64,000 bases of DNA from Rubripirellula tenax (lineage in GTDB: Bacteria; Planctomycetota; Planctomycetia; Pirellulales; Pirellulaceae), in the NCBI RefSeq assembly GCF_007860125.1, contig NZ_SJPW01000004.1:618738-682737 (forward strand), in the 5' to 3' direction. Under the pieces are notes generated by a model. The model saw only the letters and a list, made by a program, of their open reading frames with translations, had not been told where the DNA came from and searched no databases. Made by a program: the position numbers and the translations under genes. Of this stretch, positions 26,211 to 35,875 are shown one piece after another (the stretch's first letter is position 1; the number at the start of each line of letters is the position of its first letter).

Positions 26211-26594
26211 ATGTCTATTGGAAAGAAAATCGTCCCTGCCATCGCACTTGCTGCCCTATTTACGTTCGTCATGGGTAGTGAGGCGAAAGCACAGCACGGC
26301 TCTCATTTTGGAAGCCACCAAAGCAGTCATTTCGGTGGCCATCACGGCGGAAGCCACAGCGGATTTCACAGCGGAGGTCATCACGGTAGTGGGCACATCA
26401 TCCAACCTTCTCGGTACGTGCCGACCTATCCCTCCTACCCGAGCTACCCGACGTATCCTTCGCCGAACATCCATCGCGGATATCACAATACGACACACTT
26501 GGATTACCACGCACCGTCGTTTGTGCCACACAACGGACATCTCGACTACCGCCCCGGCCACTACGATGTTCACCAATCTGGACATTGGCACTGA
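26211..26594 (+). CDS. Secreted His/Gly/Ser-rich small protein
   Basis: 127 residues: signal peptide GKKIVPAIALAALFTFVMG cleaved about AKA-Q. His-rich segments follow (HGSHFGSHQSSHFGGHHGGS), then a Tyr/Pro repeat (YPSYPSYPTYPS) and a His/Asp-rich end (HYDVHQSGHWH). It has the same architecture as the proteins at 13708-14073 and 14374-14967. GAAGGAAA about ten bases upstream supports the start. A metal-chelating surface or periplasmic protein is inferred from composition. Confidence 0.68.
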   Translation: MSIGKKIVPAIALAALFTFVMGSEAKAQHGSHFGSHQSSHFGGHHGGSHSGFHSGGHHGSGHIIQPSRYVPTYPSYPSYPTYPSPNIHRGYHNTTHLDYHAPSFVPHNGHLDYRPGHYDVHQSGHWH

Positions 26595-26607
26595 GTTCAT
26601 TGACACT

Positions 26608-26634
26608 GACACCGTCGCACTATGCGACGGTGTC
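26608..26634. terminator. Strong 12-bp hairpin after His-rich gene
   Basis: GACACCGTCGCA (26608-26619) and TGCGACGGTGTC (26623-26634) are exact reverse complements around a 3-base loop, starting 14 bases after the stop codon at 26594. It lacks a T-tract but is very stable; it probably ends or protects the transcript. Confidence 0.55.
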
Positions 26635-26715
26635 GCGGTCAGGTTGACGACAATCCCGAATTTTATTGAGCGTCGATTTCGCGACTTTTGCCAACGATTC
26701 GCCGCAAATTCGCGA

Positions 26716-26732
26716 TTGGCACAGCTTCTGCA
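26716..26732 (+). promoter_or_regulatory. Candidate sigma-54 promoter upstream of 26841
   Basis: TTGGCAC, then AGCTT, then CTGCA. The -24 GG and -12 GC are ten bases apart and only one base of the -12 element departs from TTGCA. It is followed about 108 bases later by the gene at 26841. Matches the arrangement of the site at 14136-14152. Confidence 0.55.
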
Positions 26733-26840
26733 TTACCCTTCCCGCACAATTTCACTGTAGACCGGACTGCCAAAATTCGATAGTAATACTGCGACGATTC
26801 GTCCCATTGTGCCGATCGTCCGTGTCCCAACAAAGCGACC

Positions 26841-27353
26841 ATGTTTCACAAGCTCCTCACCTACTCGACGATGACCGCCGTAGTGCTTCACGCACTGCTG
26901 GGTTGTTGCGTGCATCACGCTCACGCGGGTCACACGCACAGTCACGACGTTGACCAGGTGATGGTGGACGTTCCGCACGTGGTTGGTCTTAGCGACTCTG
27001 GCCACGATCACGACGGACATTCCCACGAAGGTCACAAGGCTTCCTGCCAACATCAGCACAACGCAGATGGCTCGATCACTTGCGATTGCTTTGATGACGA
27101 GTCCAGTCAGCCATGCTCAGGTTCGCATGGCCCCCATGAATCCTGTGACGAAGCTGACTGCAACATCGTTGCCGATCAACGAGACAACGACGTTTCGTTG
27201 ATCTTGACCCTTGATTGGTCGCCCTTGCTGACGCACTCTTTGTCGGTTTCGTCGCAAGACCTACTCGCACTACGGACGGAGTACGGTTCGCCGCCCGATC
27301 CGCACGACGTGCAGTCACCTCTCCGCATCAAGACTCAAGTCTGGCGTCTGTAA
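26841..27353 (+). CDS. Secreted His/Cys-rich protein
   Basis: 170 residues. A signal-like segment (TMTAVVLHALLGCCVHHAHAG) is followed by dense His/Asp/Cys clusters: HTHSHDV, SGHDHDGHSHEGHKASCQHQ and CDCFDDESSQPC, then CDEADC. The last 50 residues are ordinary (LTLDWSPLLTHSLSVSS). The layout resembles the Cys-rich gene at 6541-6963, which precedes the ABC exporter, just as this gene precedes the RND pump; they may do equivalent jobs. No family recognised. Confidence 0.65.
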   Translation: MFHKLLTYSTMTAVVLHALLGCCVHHAHAGHTHSHDVDQVMVDVPHVVGLSDSGHDHDGHSHEGHKASCQHQHNADGSITCDCFDDESSQPCSGSHGPHESCDEADCNIVADQRDNDVSLILTLDWSPLLTHSLSVSSQDLLALRTEYGSPPDPHDVQSPLRIKTQVWRL

Positions 27354-27600
27354 AGGTCCGCTCTCGTCCGTGTTTGGATGAGAGTGTGCGTGCCTCTATG
27401 CCGTAGCGGAAGTCGTCAAGACTTTCGATCCTCGGGCATCAGCTCCAACACTTTTGGCGAGTTCCGCTAGCACTGATTTGTGCTGCTGGCATTCGCCGAT
27501 CATCTGCCACGGACGCTTCTTCGCGTTGACCTTTCTCTGACCCACACACATTGAATCGTGGGTCGGTTTCTCCGGCAGTTGTTCCGTTGGTTTCGTTACC

Positions 27601-29088
27601 ATGAAAATTCGTATGCCCAAAGTCCCCATGAAGTGGGTTTGGCTATTCGCCACGCTGGCCGTTGTGATCGTCGGTGGTCTGACTTGGAAGCATTGGTTCC
27701 CAGCCACCAATGCCTGGGTCAATCAAACCGCTGCTTCGTTCCGCAGTGGCGGCGGCGAAACACACGACAGCGAAACGGCTGCTGAACCAGATCCTCATGC
27801 TGGACACGATCACGCAGCGCATGCGGGTCACGACGAGGCGACTTCGTTGGAACTGTCAAAGCAGGCGATCCGCAACATCGGATTGTCCGACGAAACGATC
27901 CGCCCGATCAAGTTGGAAACCTTCCGTCGATCCATCACGGTTCCCGCCGTCGTCGTCGAACGGCCTGGTCGTTCACGAGTCCAAGTTGCCACGCCGATGA
28001 CCGGCGTCGTCACGCATGTTCACGCGGTGCAAGGCGAAGCGGTCGAGCCAGGAAGTCTGCTATTTCAGATCCGCTTGACACACGAAGACCTTGTCAACGC
28101 ACAAACCGATTTCCTTCGCACGCTCGGGGAACTCGATGTTGAACAACGCGAAGTCGCTCGCTTGCAACAGGTCACCAGTAGTGGTGCGATCGCCGGCAAG
28201 GTTTTGCTGGAACGACAGTACGCTCGCGACAAGCTGAACGCCAACTTGAGTGCCATGCGTGAATCGCTGCGGCTGCACGGATTGTCGGACAACCAAGTGG
28301 AACAAATCCAGCGTGAGCGACGGTTGCTTCGTGAGTTACAAGTCTTCGCACCGAACGTCGATAGCCACGGCGAAGATGAATTGAGATTGACCCAGCGAGT
28401 CATTCAAGCGGGTTATGTCAAAGACGAGCAACCCAAACACACTGGCCCATTGATCCTGCAAGACTTGGCTGTTCACAAAGGCCAGTCCATCAACGCGGGC
28501 GAAACACTTTGCATCTTAACCGACTACGACGAACTGTTCATCGAAGGGCTCGCATTCGAGCAAGACATTAAGCAGCTTCGGAAAGCGTCCCAGAATGGCT
28601 GGGCAGTTGACGCGATCTTGGAAGAACCAGGCTCCGAATCCCGTGTGATCGAGGGCTTGAAAATGGCGTATCTCGCCAATCAAGTTGATGCCAAGACGCG
28701 AACGCTGAATTTCTATGTTCGCCTTCCTAACGAAGTCGCCAAGGATCATCGCGCCGACGGCAATCGCTACGTCGAATGGCGTTACGTCCCCGGTCAACGG
28801 ATGCAGTTGCGAGTACCAGTACAAGAAATGCCGGAACAAATCGTGGTGCCTGTCGAGGCAGTGGCAAGCGAAGGAGCGGAAACTTTCGTGTTCCAGCAGA
28901 ACGGCAGTCACTTCGACCGCGTGCCGGTTCATGTGAAGTATCGCGATCAGTATTCCGCCGTGATCGACAACGACGGTTCGCTGTTCCCTGGTGACGTCAT
29001 TGCCATGCGTGGCGCTCATCAAATGCAAATGGCTCTCAAAAACAAGTCTGGCGGTGGAGTTGATCCACACGCAGGCCACAACCACTAA
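27601..29088 (+). CDS. CusB/CzcB-type RND periplasmic adaptor
   Basis: 495 residues. Membrane anchor about 12-30, then a His-rich linker (DPHAGHDHAAHAGHDEA, about 63-80) typical of metal RND adaptors. Lipoyl, alpha-hairpin (about 150-245) and barrel domains follow, ending again in DPHAGHNH. The central block RVQVATPMTGVVTHVHAVQG begins the barrel-sandwich domain. It connects the inner-membrane pump encoded 11 bases downstream to an outer-membrane duct (candidate at 15206). Both His ends suggest that it receives metal in the periplasm. Confidence 0.92.
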   Translation: MKIRMPKVPMKWVWLFATLAVVIVGGLTWKHWFPATNAWVNQTAASFRSGGGETHDSETAAEPDPHAGHDHAAHAGHDEATSLELSKQAIRNIGLSDETIRPIKLETFRRSITVPAVVVERPGRSRVQVATPMTGVVTHVHAVQGEAVEPGSLLFQIRLTHEDLVNAQTDFLRTLGELDVEQREVARLQQVTSSGAIAGKVLLERQYARDKLNANLSAMRESLRLHGLSDNQVEQIQRERRLLRELQVFAPNVDSHGEDELRLTQRVIQAGYVKDEQPKHTGPLILQDLAVHKGQSINAGETLCILTDYDELFIEGLAFEQDIKQLRKASQNGWAVDAILEEPGSESRVIEGLKMAYLANQVDAKTRTLNFYVRLPNEVAKDHRADGNRYVEWRYVPGQRMQLRVPVQEMPEQIVVPVEAVASEGAETFVFQQNGSHFDRVPVHVKYRDQYSAVIDNDGSLFPGDVIAMRGAHQMQMALKNKSGGGVDPHAGHNH

Positions 29089-29099
29089 GGAGCCACATC

Positions 29100-32000
29100 A
29101 TGCTTAATTCAATCATTCGTTTTGCGTTGAAGCAACGCATGCTTGTCATCGCCGTTGCCCTGTTCCTGGTGGGATTCGGGACTTGGCAGGCGATGCAGGC
29201 TCCGATCGACGTCTTCCCCGACCTGAACCGGCCTCGCGTAGTCATCATGACCGAGGCACCGGGGTTGGCACCGGAGGAAGTCGAGACACTGATTACGTTT
29301 CCGATTGAAACGGCGGTCAATGGCGCGAATGGCGTTCAAGCCGTCCGCAGTTCGTCGGGCGTTGGTATCTCGGTCGTCTATGTCGAGTTCGATTGGAACA
29401 CGGACATTTACAACGACCGTCAAATCGTTGCCGAGCGGTTGCAACTCGTTCAAGAACGGATGCCGAAAGGCGTAAAGCCAACGCTCGCACCGATCTCTTC
29501 CATCATGGGTCAAATCCTGATGTTGGGAATGTGGAGCGACGACGGTGCAACCGAACCGCTTGAACTGCGAACGCTCGGTGATTGGGTCGTGCGGCAGCGA
29601 TTGCTGACAATCCCTGGCGTTTCGCAAGTCTTCACGATGGGCGGCGGACGCAAGCAGTTTCAAGTGTTGGTCGACCCCGATGCGATGTTGCGATTCGGAA
29701 TTGCGTTACACGAGGTTAAGCAAGCCGTTCAGAACAGCAATGACAACGCCACGGGCGGCTACTTGGATGAACAAGGCCCGAACGAATTGCTAGTTCGTGG
29801 TCTGGGCCGTGTTCAGAGCATTGAAGACCTGCAAAAGGTCGTCGTCACGATGAAGGAAGGCCGCCCCATTTCGCTGGGCCAGATCGCTCGCGTCGTCGAA
29901 GGTGCGCAAGTCAAACGCGGCGACAGTTCAGCCTGGGTACGCGATGAGGACAGAAATTACAGCGGTGGCCCTGCGGTCATTCTTACGATCAACAAGCAAC
30001 CGGGAGCCGACACGCGGCGAGTGACCGACGATGTGATGGCGGCAATTGATGAGTTGCGGCCTTCTTTGCCGGGTGACCTACGCATCGAACCGCTCTACAC
30101 ACAAAAGTCATTCATCGACCGTGCCATTGAAAACGTTGCCGAGGCACTTCGTGACGGCGGCATCTTAGTCGTCATTATTTTGTTCCTGTTCCTGATGAAC
30201 GTCCGCACGACATTCATCACGCTGACCGCGATTCCGTTGTCGCTGGTAATGACCGCGATCGTGTTTTCAATCTTCGATTTGTCGATCAACACGATGACGC
30301 TGGGTGGTTTGGCCGTTGCGATCGGTGAACTGGTCGACGACGCGATCGTCGATGTGGAAAACATCTATCGCCGATTGAAGGAAAATCGGGCCAGCGATAA
30401 CCCCAAGCATCCCTTGCTGGTCGTATTCCGTGCCAGTATCGAGATTCGCAATTCAATCGTATTCGGCACGATGATCGTGATCCTCGTATTTCTACCGCTG
30501 TTCGCGCTCTCGGGCATGGAAGGACGTTTGTTTGCTCCGCTGGGTGTCGCCTACATCGTTTCGATACTTTCGTCGTTACTTGTGTCGCTGACCGTCACAC
30601 CCGTGCTGTCCTATTGGTTGCTCGGTAGCCAAAAGCTTAAGGGGCACGAGAAAGACGGATTCGTCCTGCGAGGCATCAAATGGGTTGGCGACAAAGTCAT
30701 CCGCTTCAGCCTGACGGTTCCGCGATTCAATCTAGCCGTCACAGCGGTACTAGTCGTTTTGTCCGGAATGTTCCTGATGAGTCTCGAACGCGACTTCCTG
30801 CCGCCATTTAATGAAGGTGCGGTTCAACTAAACGTCGTGTTGCCGCCGGGCACTTCACTGGCTACTTCCAACGACATTTCTAGCCGCGTCGAAACTCGAT
30901 TGCGAGAGATTGAAGACATCGAAGGATTCATTCGACGTACCGGCCGCGCCGAGTTAGACGAACACGCCGAGGGCGTGAATATGAGCGAGTTCATCCTGGA
31001 ACTCGATCCCAAATCGCCGCGATCCCGCGAAGAACAGCTCGAAGAAATTCGCGAGGCGATGGCCGACATTCCCGGCATCGTCACTGCGGTCGAGCAACCA
31101 ATCGCTCACTTGATCTCGCACATGATCTCCGGTGTGAAGGCTCAAATTGGAATCAAAATCTATGGCGACGATCTCGATCTGTTGCGTCGCAAAGCGGGCG
31201 AGATGGAAGCGGTAATGAAGACGGTGTCCGGAACGAAGGATGTGCTGGTCGAACCCCAAGTCATCATTCCGCAATTACGGATCGAACTCGACCGCGACAA
31301 GCTATTGCTTTACGGACTCAGTGCCGTCGAAGTCAACGAGTTCATCCAAACGGCCCTCAACGGACAAGTCGTTTCCGAAATCTTGATCGGCCAACGCACG
31401 TTCGATTTGATGCTGCGTCTCGATGAAGATTACCGCGAGAACCTGCAAACTCTAAAGCGGCTGACGATTGACCTCGCCGACGGTGGGAAAGTGCCGTTGG
31501 AATCGGTCGCGAACATCTACCAATCAGGCGGCCCAAACACAATTAACCGCGAAGATGTTCGTCGCCGAATTGTGTTGCAGTGCAACGTCTCCGAGCGAGG
31601 CGTGGTTGACGTGGTGGAAGACATTCAAAAGAAATTCCAACCCATTGTCCAGTCGTTGCCGCCGGGATACTTCGTTCAGTACAGCGGACAATTTGAAAGC
31701 CAGCAATCGGCATCGCGAGTCATCGGCATCCTGTTCGCCGTCTCGCTAGTGGGCGTGTTCCTGGTTCTGTACACGATGTTCCGCAGCGTCAACCTCTCGC
31801 TGCAAGTGATGATGGCCCTGCCAATGGCGTTCATCGGTTCGGTGATCGCGTTGGTCGTCACTGGCCAAACGCTGACCGTTGCCGCAATGGTCGGCTTCAT
31901 CTCGCTTGCCGGAATCGCATCGCGAAACGGAATCTTGCTGATCAACCACTATTTGCACTTGGTCCAGCACGAAGGCGAAGACTGGACAAAAGAAATGATC

Positions 32001-32351
32001 GTTCGGGCGGGTCTGGAACGACTCGCTCCCGTGCTGATGACGGCTCTGACCTCCGGCATCGGCTTGGTCCCATTGGTCATGGCGGCTGGCGAACCAGGTA
32101 AGGAAATCCTCTATCCAGTCGCGACCGTGATTCTCGGCGGACTGATTAGTTCGACGCTACTCGACTTCTTCGTTCACCCGGCGTTGTTCTGGCTGATCGG
32201 ACTGAAATCGGCTGAACGAGTTGTCAACGAATCGAAGACCGACATTCCTTTGTTTGAAGAGTCCGAAGACGAGGAATCTCACCTACCACTCAACCACTCT
32301 CGGTCAAGGACGACAGAGACTTCCCAACCCCTTTCCGAACCCGCAACCTAA
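29100..32351 (+). CDS. CusA/CzcA-type heavy-metal RND pump
   Basis: 1,083 residues, the normal length. Two repeated halves each have a periplasmic loop and six membrane segments. Recognisable blocks are PIDVFPDLNRPRVVIMTEAPG near the N-terminus, GGLAVAIGELVDDAIVDVEN in TM4 with the proton-relay Asp residues, NVRTTFITLTAIPLSLVMTA, and GFISLAGIASRNGILLINHY in the second half. The TM4 motif is closer to CusA (VDAAIVMIEN) than to CzcA, favouring Cu/Ag, but the pumped ion cannot be settled by reading. The C-terminal 40 residues are acidic and disordered. Operon with the adaptor upstream and metal-binding accessories downstream. Confidence 0.94.
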   Translation: MLNSIIRFALKQRMLVIAVALFLVGFGTWQAMQAPIDVFPDLNRPRVVIMTEAPGLAPEEVETLITFPIETAVNGANGVQAVRSSSGVGISVVYVEFDWNTDIYNDRQIVAERLQLVQERMPKGVKPTLAPISSIMGQILMLGMWSDDGATEPLELRTLGDWVVRQRLLTIPGVSQVFTMGGGRKQFQVLVDPDAMLRFGIALHEVKQAVQNSNDNATGGYLDEQGPNELLVRGLGRVQSIEDLQKVVVTMKEGRPISLGQIARVVEGAQVKRGDSSAWVRDEDRNYSGGPAVILTINKQPGADTRRVTDDVMAAIDELRPSLPGDLRIEPLYTQKSFIDRAIENVAEALRDGGILVVIILFLFLMNVRTTFITLTAIPLSLVMTAIVFSIFDLSINTMTLGGLAVAIGELVDDAIVDVENIYRRLKENRASDNPKHPLLVVFRASIEIRNSIVFGTMIVILVFLPLFALSGMEGRLFAPLGVAYIVSILSSLLVSLTVTPVLSYWLLGSQKLKGHEKDGFVLRGIKWVGDKVIRFSLTVPRFNLAVTAVLVVLSGMFLMSLERDFLPPFNEGAVQLNVVLPPGTSLATSNDISSRVETRLREIEDIEGFIRRTGRAELDEHAEGVNMSEFILELDPKSPRSREEQLEEIREAMADIPGIVTAVEQPIAHLISHMISGVKAQIGIKIYGDDLDLLRRKAGEMEAVMKTVSGTKDVLVEPQVIIPQLRIELDRDKLLLYGLSAVEVNEFIQTALNGQVVSEILIGQRTFDLMLRLDEDYRENLQTLKRLTIDLADGGKVPLESVANIYQSGGPNTINREDVRRRIVLQCNVSERGVVDVVEDIQKKFQPIVQSLPPGYFVQYSGQFESQQSASRVIGILFAVSLVGVFLVLYTMFRSVNLSLQVMMALPMAFIGSVIALVVTGQTLTVAAMVGFISLAGIASRNGILLINHYLHLVQHEGEDWTKEMIVRAGLERLAPVLMTALTSGIGLVPLVMAAGEPGKEILYPVATVILGGLISSTLLDFFVHPALFWLIGLKSAERVVNESKTDIPLFEESEDEESHLPLNHSRSRTTETSQPLSEPAT

Positions 32352-32392
32352 GACAGGAAGCGAACGGATCATTTTCCAAAAAGGAAAGTTTT

Positions 32393-33055
32393 ATGTTGAA
32401 ACGAATATCAAGACTGCTGTGCTTCGTCGCACTCGCATCGGTTGGCAGTATTGCCAGTGCCGAAGAGTCGATCGCATTCTGCTTGCCCGAGTGGAAAGAG
32501 ATGCACTTCGACGATTCAGCCAAGGCGCAACAGCACCTTGCTGCCGTACAGAAACTGGGCTGTGAAGCCAAGATCGACAACCACGGTGGGCACACCGATG
32601 TCGTTTACCGATCGCCAAAATGGAAGAGCATGGAAGTCGCTACCGACGAACTCGCTCACCAATGGGAATCGTGGCTCAAGAAAGCAGGATTCGAGACCTT
32701 GCACGGTCACGCGGCGGATCACGGTGGCGACGATCATGCTGGGCATGAAGGTCGCGACCATGCGGCACACGATCACGCCGGACACAGTCACGCGGCAGGC
32801 CAAGTCGAAGAGGTCAACTACCGCATCACCGACTGGAAAACGATACACATTGAAAACCAAGAACAGCTCGCGGAACTTACCGCGATGTTGAAAGGACTCG
32901 GATGCGAGCTGAAAAGCTCACAGCATTCCGGCCACGCCGACTTGAGTTTCCGCTGTCCGCAATGGAAACACATCGAAGTCGGTTCGCACCAAGTTGCCAC
33001 AACTTGGGAACAGTGGCTCGCAAAAACGGGCTTCGAGGCGAAACACGTTCACTAG
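32393..33055 (+). CDS. Secreted duplicated-domain protein with His linker
   Basis: 220 residues: signal peptide (KRISRLLCFVALASVGSIASA), then two copies of an about 75-residue domain (about 25-103 and 140-220) joined by a His-rich linker (HAGHEGRDHAAHDHAGHSHA). The copies align throughout: PEWKEMHF with TDWKTIHI, LGCEAK with LGCELK, HGGHTDVVYRSPKWK with HSGHADLSFRCPQWK, and QWESWLKKAGFET with TWEQWLAKTGFEA. The conserved Cys and the HxGH motif look like metal ligands. I do not recognise the family. It follows the RND pump by 41 bases with AAAGGAAAG upstream. Confidence 0.8.
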   Translation: MLKRISRLLCFVALASVGSIASAEESIAFCLPEWKEMHFDDSAKAQQHLAAVQKLGCEAKIDNHGGHTDVVYRSPKWKSMEVATDELAHQWESWLKKAGFETLHGHAADHGGDDHAGHEGRDHAAHDHAGHSHAAGQVEEVNYRITDWKTIHIENQEQLAELTAMLKGLGCELKSSQHSGHADLSFRCPQWKHIEVGSHQVATTWEQWLAKTGFEAKHVH

Positions 33056-33094
33056 AAACTCTCAGATCAACCAACTCCCTCCAGGAAAAATCCA

Positions 33095-33628
33095 ATGAAA
33101 CGCTCTACAAAACTCTTCACGCTCGCACTCGTCTCCATGACCTTCGGCCTCGTCGGCTGCAAAGACGGGGGAACTAACACCGGAACGACCATCGAAACAT
33201 CGGCACCTCCGGCAACCGTTGACGATCACGCAGAACACGCACATCCCAGCGAAGGACCGCATCACGGCGGATTGATCGAATTAGGCAACGAGGAATACCA
33301 CGCCGAACTCGTTCACGACGAAGACACTGGTTCGGTGACGATCTATGTACTCAACGCAGCCGCGACTGAGCAAATCCCGATCGAATCGACCGAGATCACG
33401 ATCAATGTCAAACATGACGGCAAGCCGGAACAATTCAAACTGGCCGCTTCGCCTGATGCAAGCGACCCGCAAGGCAAGTCGTCACGCTTCGTTTCGACAG
33501 ATGCGGAACTCGGCGAGCACTTAGATGAAGAAGGAGCCGACCCAAAACTCGTCCTAACGATCAACGGCAAATCGTTCCGAGGAACGATCGCACACGACCA
33601 TGACCACGAAGGTCACGACCACGAATGA
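33095..33628 (+). CDS. Lipoprotein with His-rich ends
   Basis: 177 residues with lipobox GLVGC (Cys about 22). After a Thr-rich linker comes a His cluster (DDHAEHAHPSEGPHHGG, about 43-60), a beta-rich central domain (YHAELVHDEDTGSVTIYVLN and ITINVKHDGKPEQFKLAAS) and a His/Asp tail (HDHDHEGHDHE). The domain pattern resembles small copper-associated lipoproteins encoded near RND pumps in planctomycetes, but I cannot name a family. Probably outer-membrane or periplasmic metal chaperone for the pump; inference. Confidence 0.72.
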   Translation: MKRSTKLFTLALVSMTFGLVGCKDGGTNTGTTIETSAPPATVDDHAEHAHPSEGPHHGGLIELGNEEYHAELVHDEDTGSVTIYVLNAAATEQIPIESTEITINVKHDGKPEQFKLAASPDASDPQGKSSRFVSTDAELGEHLDEEGADPKLVLTINGKSFRGTIAHDHDHEGHDHE

Positions 33629-33647
33629 TTTACGAATGATGATCGTA

Positions 33648-33677
33648 GATTGGAGATTGAAATCCAACTCTCCAATC
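33648..33677. terminator. Hairpin after lipoprotein gene
   Basis: GATTGGAGA (33648-33656) and TCTCCAATC (33669-33677) are exact reverse complements with a 12-base loop, 20 bases after the stop at 33628. No clear T-tract; a second partial copy (GATCTCCAATT) lies near 33709. Confidence 0.4.
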
Positions 33678-33738
33678 TGCTTTCGTCGATCTGCGACCCT
33701 CAAATTTTCGATCTCCAATTACCAAGGGAATGACAACG

Positions 33739-34521
33739 ATGAAACGGATTTTCAATCAAACGACAATCGCACTGACGATGACACTGGTAACCGCTTGCTT
33801 CGCGATGGCTCAAACCGCAAGCGCGGCGAGTCCTGCCGAGCAAGCGATTCGTGCGGCCGAAGCCAACAACCAGTTTTCCTTCGTGATGTTCTATCGCGGC
33901 AACGACGCGGCGACAAAAGCGATGCACGGCACGCTGCAATCAGCACTGTCCAATCGACAAGACGCCGTGGTAGTTCCCGTGCAAATTGGTGACGTTTCCG
34001 AGCAAACGCTGGTTAAGCAATTCGACGCAACCCGGATGCCGATGCCAGCAATCGCCACGCTCGCTCCCAACGGTGCGGTGTGCAGTGTTTTTCCACGGAG
34101 GGTGACGGAGCAGCAAATTGCCGCTGCGATCGTTTCGACTGGTCAGACTCAAATCCTAAAGGCGTTGCAAGACCGCAAGCTTGTGTTGCTATGCGCTCAA
34201 CCCACCGCCGGTACCCCGGTTCCTGCGGGAGTTCAGCAGTTTCAAGCGGATCAGCTTTACAGCAATCGAACCGAAGTCGTCACCGTGTTGGCGAACGATC
34301 CGGCCGAGGCTGAGTTCTTGACCAAGATCGGAGTGAAGCCAGGCCAACTGACACCCGTTGTCGCATTCATGGCACCTCCAGGCGTCATGGTCGGCACCTT
34401 CAACGCAAACGTCAGTTTCGATGTGTTGGCCGAGAAGTTAGCCGCCGCTGGCAAATGCTGCGACGACGAAAACTGCAAGCACCACAAATCGGCCCAGGCT
34501 TCGCAACCAGCACGACGCTAG
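33739..34521 (+). CDS. Secreted thioredoxin-fold-like protein without CXXC
   Basis: 260 residues from the ATG at 33739, preferred over ATG 33730 because AAGGGA lies nine bases before it. Signal peptide to about 27 (ending SAA). Two consecutive stretches look like thioredoxin-like folds: [17 protein letters not shown] with a later [16 protein letters not shown], and a second with [15 protein letters not shown]. The redox CXXC of thioredoxins is absent. A C-terminal [11 protein letters not shown] cluster could bind metal. It lies between the pump accessories and the second ABC exporter. Function unknown. Confidence 0.65.
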   Translation: MKRIFNQTTIALTMTLVTACFAMAQTASAASPAEQAIRAAEANNQFSFVMFYRGNDAATKAMHGTLQSALSNRQDAVVVPVQIGDVSEQTLVKQFDATRMPMPAIATLAPNGAVCSVFPRRVTEQQIAAAIVSTGQTQILKALQDRKLVLLCAQPTAGTPVPAGVQQFQADQLYSNRTEVVTVLANDPAEAEFLTKIGVKPGQLTPVVAFMAPPGVMVGTFNANVSFDVLAEKLAAAGKCCDDENCKHHKSAQASQPARR

Positions 34522-34576
34522 TGCTCCTGGTCGGCAACCTTCACTCCACAACCTTCAATTCAGCGGAACGGAATCT

Positions 34577-35806
34577 ATGAAACTTCGACACTTAATATGG
34601 AAAGAACTTTGGCAGCGACCAACACCGATGTTGACCAGCCTGTTGGCCGTCACGCTTGGCGTCACAGCGCTTGTTGCGATTCAGAACATTACCGTGTTCT
34701 CAGAACGCAAGATCGCTGGTGACATGGAGTCGCTCGGTGCAAATGTCTTGGTGTTGCCGCCGAGCGTAACTCTGCAAGACTATTATGGTGCCGACATGCA
34801 CGGGCACACGATGCCCGAGGAATACGTCACCCGACTCGCGCTCGCTCGATTGCCAGGCGTTGAAAATCTGGCTCCCAAGTTGTGCGTCGAAGCGGAAGTC
34901 GACACGATTCCCGTCACGCTGACCGGTATCCTGCCACGCAGTGAATTTCAAGCCAAGGCCGCTTGGCAGGGTCTCGGAATGTTGGGCAATGCCGTCGGCA
35001 GCGATCGCGGTTGTTGTGCCACCGCCGCTGACACCGGCGAAGGCGATAACGATCCGAACTCGCTGGCCACCACACGCACCATCGCCGAATTAGGCGATCG
35101 CGATGTGATCCTCGGACGCGATCTCGCCAGCCAACTTGGTGCGAAAACTGGCGATACGTTGCCGCTACTCGGTGAAGATTTTACTGTCCTCACGGTGCTG
35201 CCTTCGACCGGAACGATCGACGACGGACGCATGTTCGCTCACTTGCACAGCGTCCAAGACTTGTCGGGTGCGGGGCCAGTGGTGAACGTCATCGAAATCA
35301 TGGCGTGCTGTGAAGACGCCGCTGGCGGTTTAATCACGAACCTGTCCGCCGAACTTCCCGAAACGCGAATCGTCACGATCGCACAAGTTGTTCAAACACA
35401 AATTGCCGTCAACGGATTGATGTCGCGTTTGTCTTGGGTCTTTCTGTCGATCCTGCTGTTGGTCGGTGGAGCGAGCATCGCCAGCGTGATGTATGCCAAC
35501 GTGACCGAACGACGCAAAGAAATCGGAACGCTGATGGCAATCGGTGCCAGTCGCAACTTTGTAACACAAATGTTCCTTGGCAAAGCCGCGATCTTGGGAC
35601 TCGCCGGTGGTGCAGCGGGCTTTATCGTCGGCACCATCGTCGCGGCAGTACTGGGACCGCAGTTGCTGGGCATTCATGTACGCCCGATGCCGATACTGCT
35701 GGGCGTGGGAATGGCCACGGCAACGATCGTCGCGGTCCTCGCCAGCCTACTGCCCGCCCGCCGAGCCGCTGGTCTCGATCCGTGCCTTGTTTTCAACGAC
35801 GCCTGA
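34577..35806 (+). CDS. ABC transporter permease, FtsX/MacB type
   Basis: 409 residues: TM1 at about 20-40 ([18 protein letters not shown]), a periplasmic domain to about 280, then three membrane segments near 285-308, 335-358 and 370-395. The periplasmic part carries unusual Cys pairs ([12 protein letters not shown] and IEIMACCED), rare in this family and compatible with metal or disulfide sensing. The ATPase gene follows after 69 bases. With no membrane-fusion gene nearby it may be a LolCDE/MacB-like mechanotransmission complex or use the adaptor at 8839. Confidence 0.88.
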   Translation: MKLRHLIWKELWQRPTPMLTSLLAVTLGVTALVAIQNITVFSERKIAGDMESLGANVLVLPPSVTLQDYYGADMHGHTMPEEYVTRLALARLPGVENLAPKLCVEAEVDTIPVTLTGILPRSEFQAKAAWQGLGMLGNAVGSDRGCCATAADTGEGDNDPNSLATTRTIAELGDRDVILGRDLASQLGAKTGDTLPLLGEDFTVLTVLPSTGTIDDGRMFAHLHSVQDLSGAGPVVNVIEIMACCEDAAGGLITNLSAELPETRIVTIAQVVQTQIAVNGLMSRLSWVFLSILLLVGGASIASVMYANVTERRKEIGTLMAIGASRNFVTQMFLGKAAILGLAGGAAGFIVGTIVAAVLGPQLLGIHVRPMPILLGVGMATATIVAVLASLLPARRAAGLDPCLVFNDA

Positions 35807-35875
35807 TCGCTGCGTCGCGTAATCGAAAGATCGTACTTCCAATATCAAAAAACACATTTCAAATCGAACCAAGAT

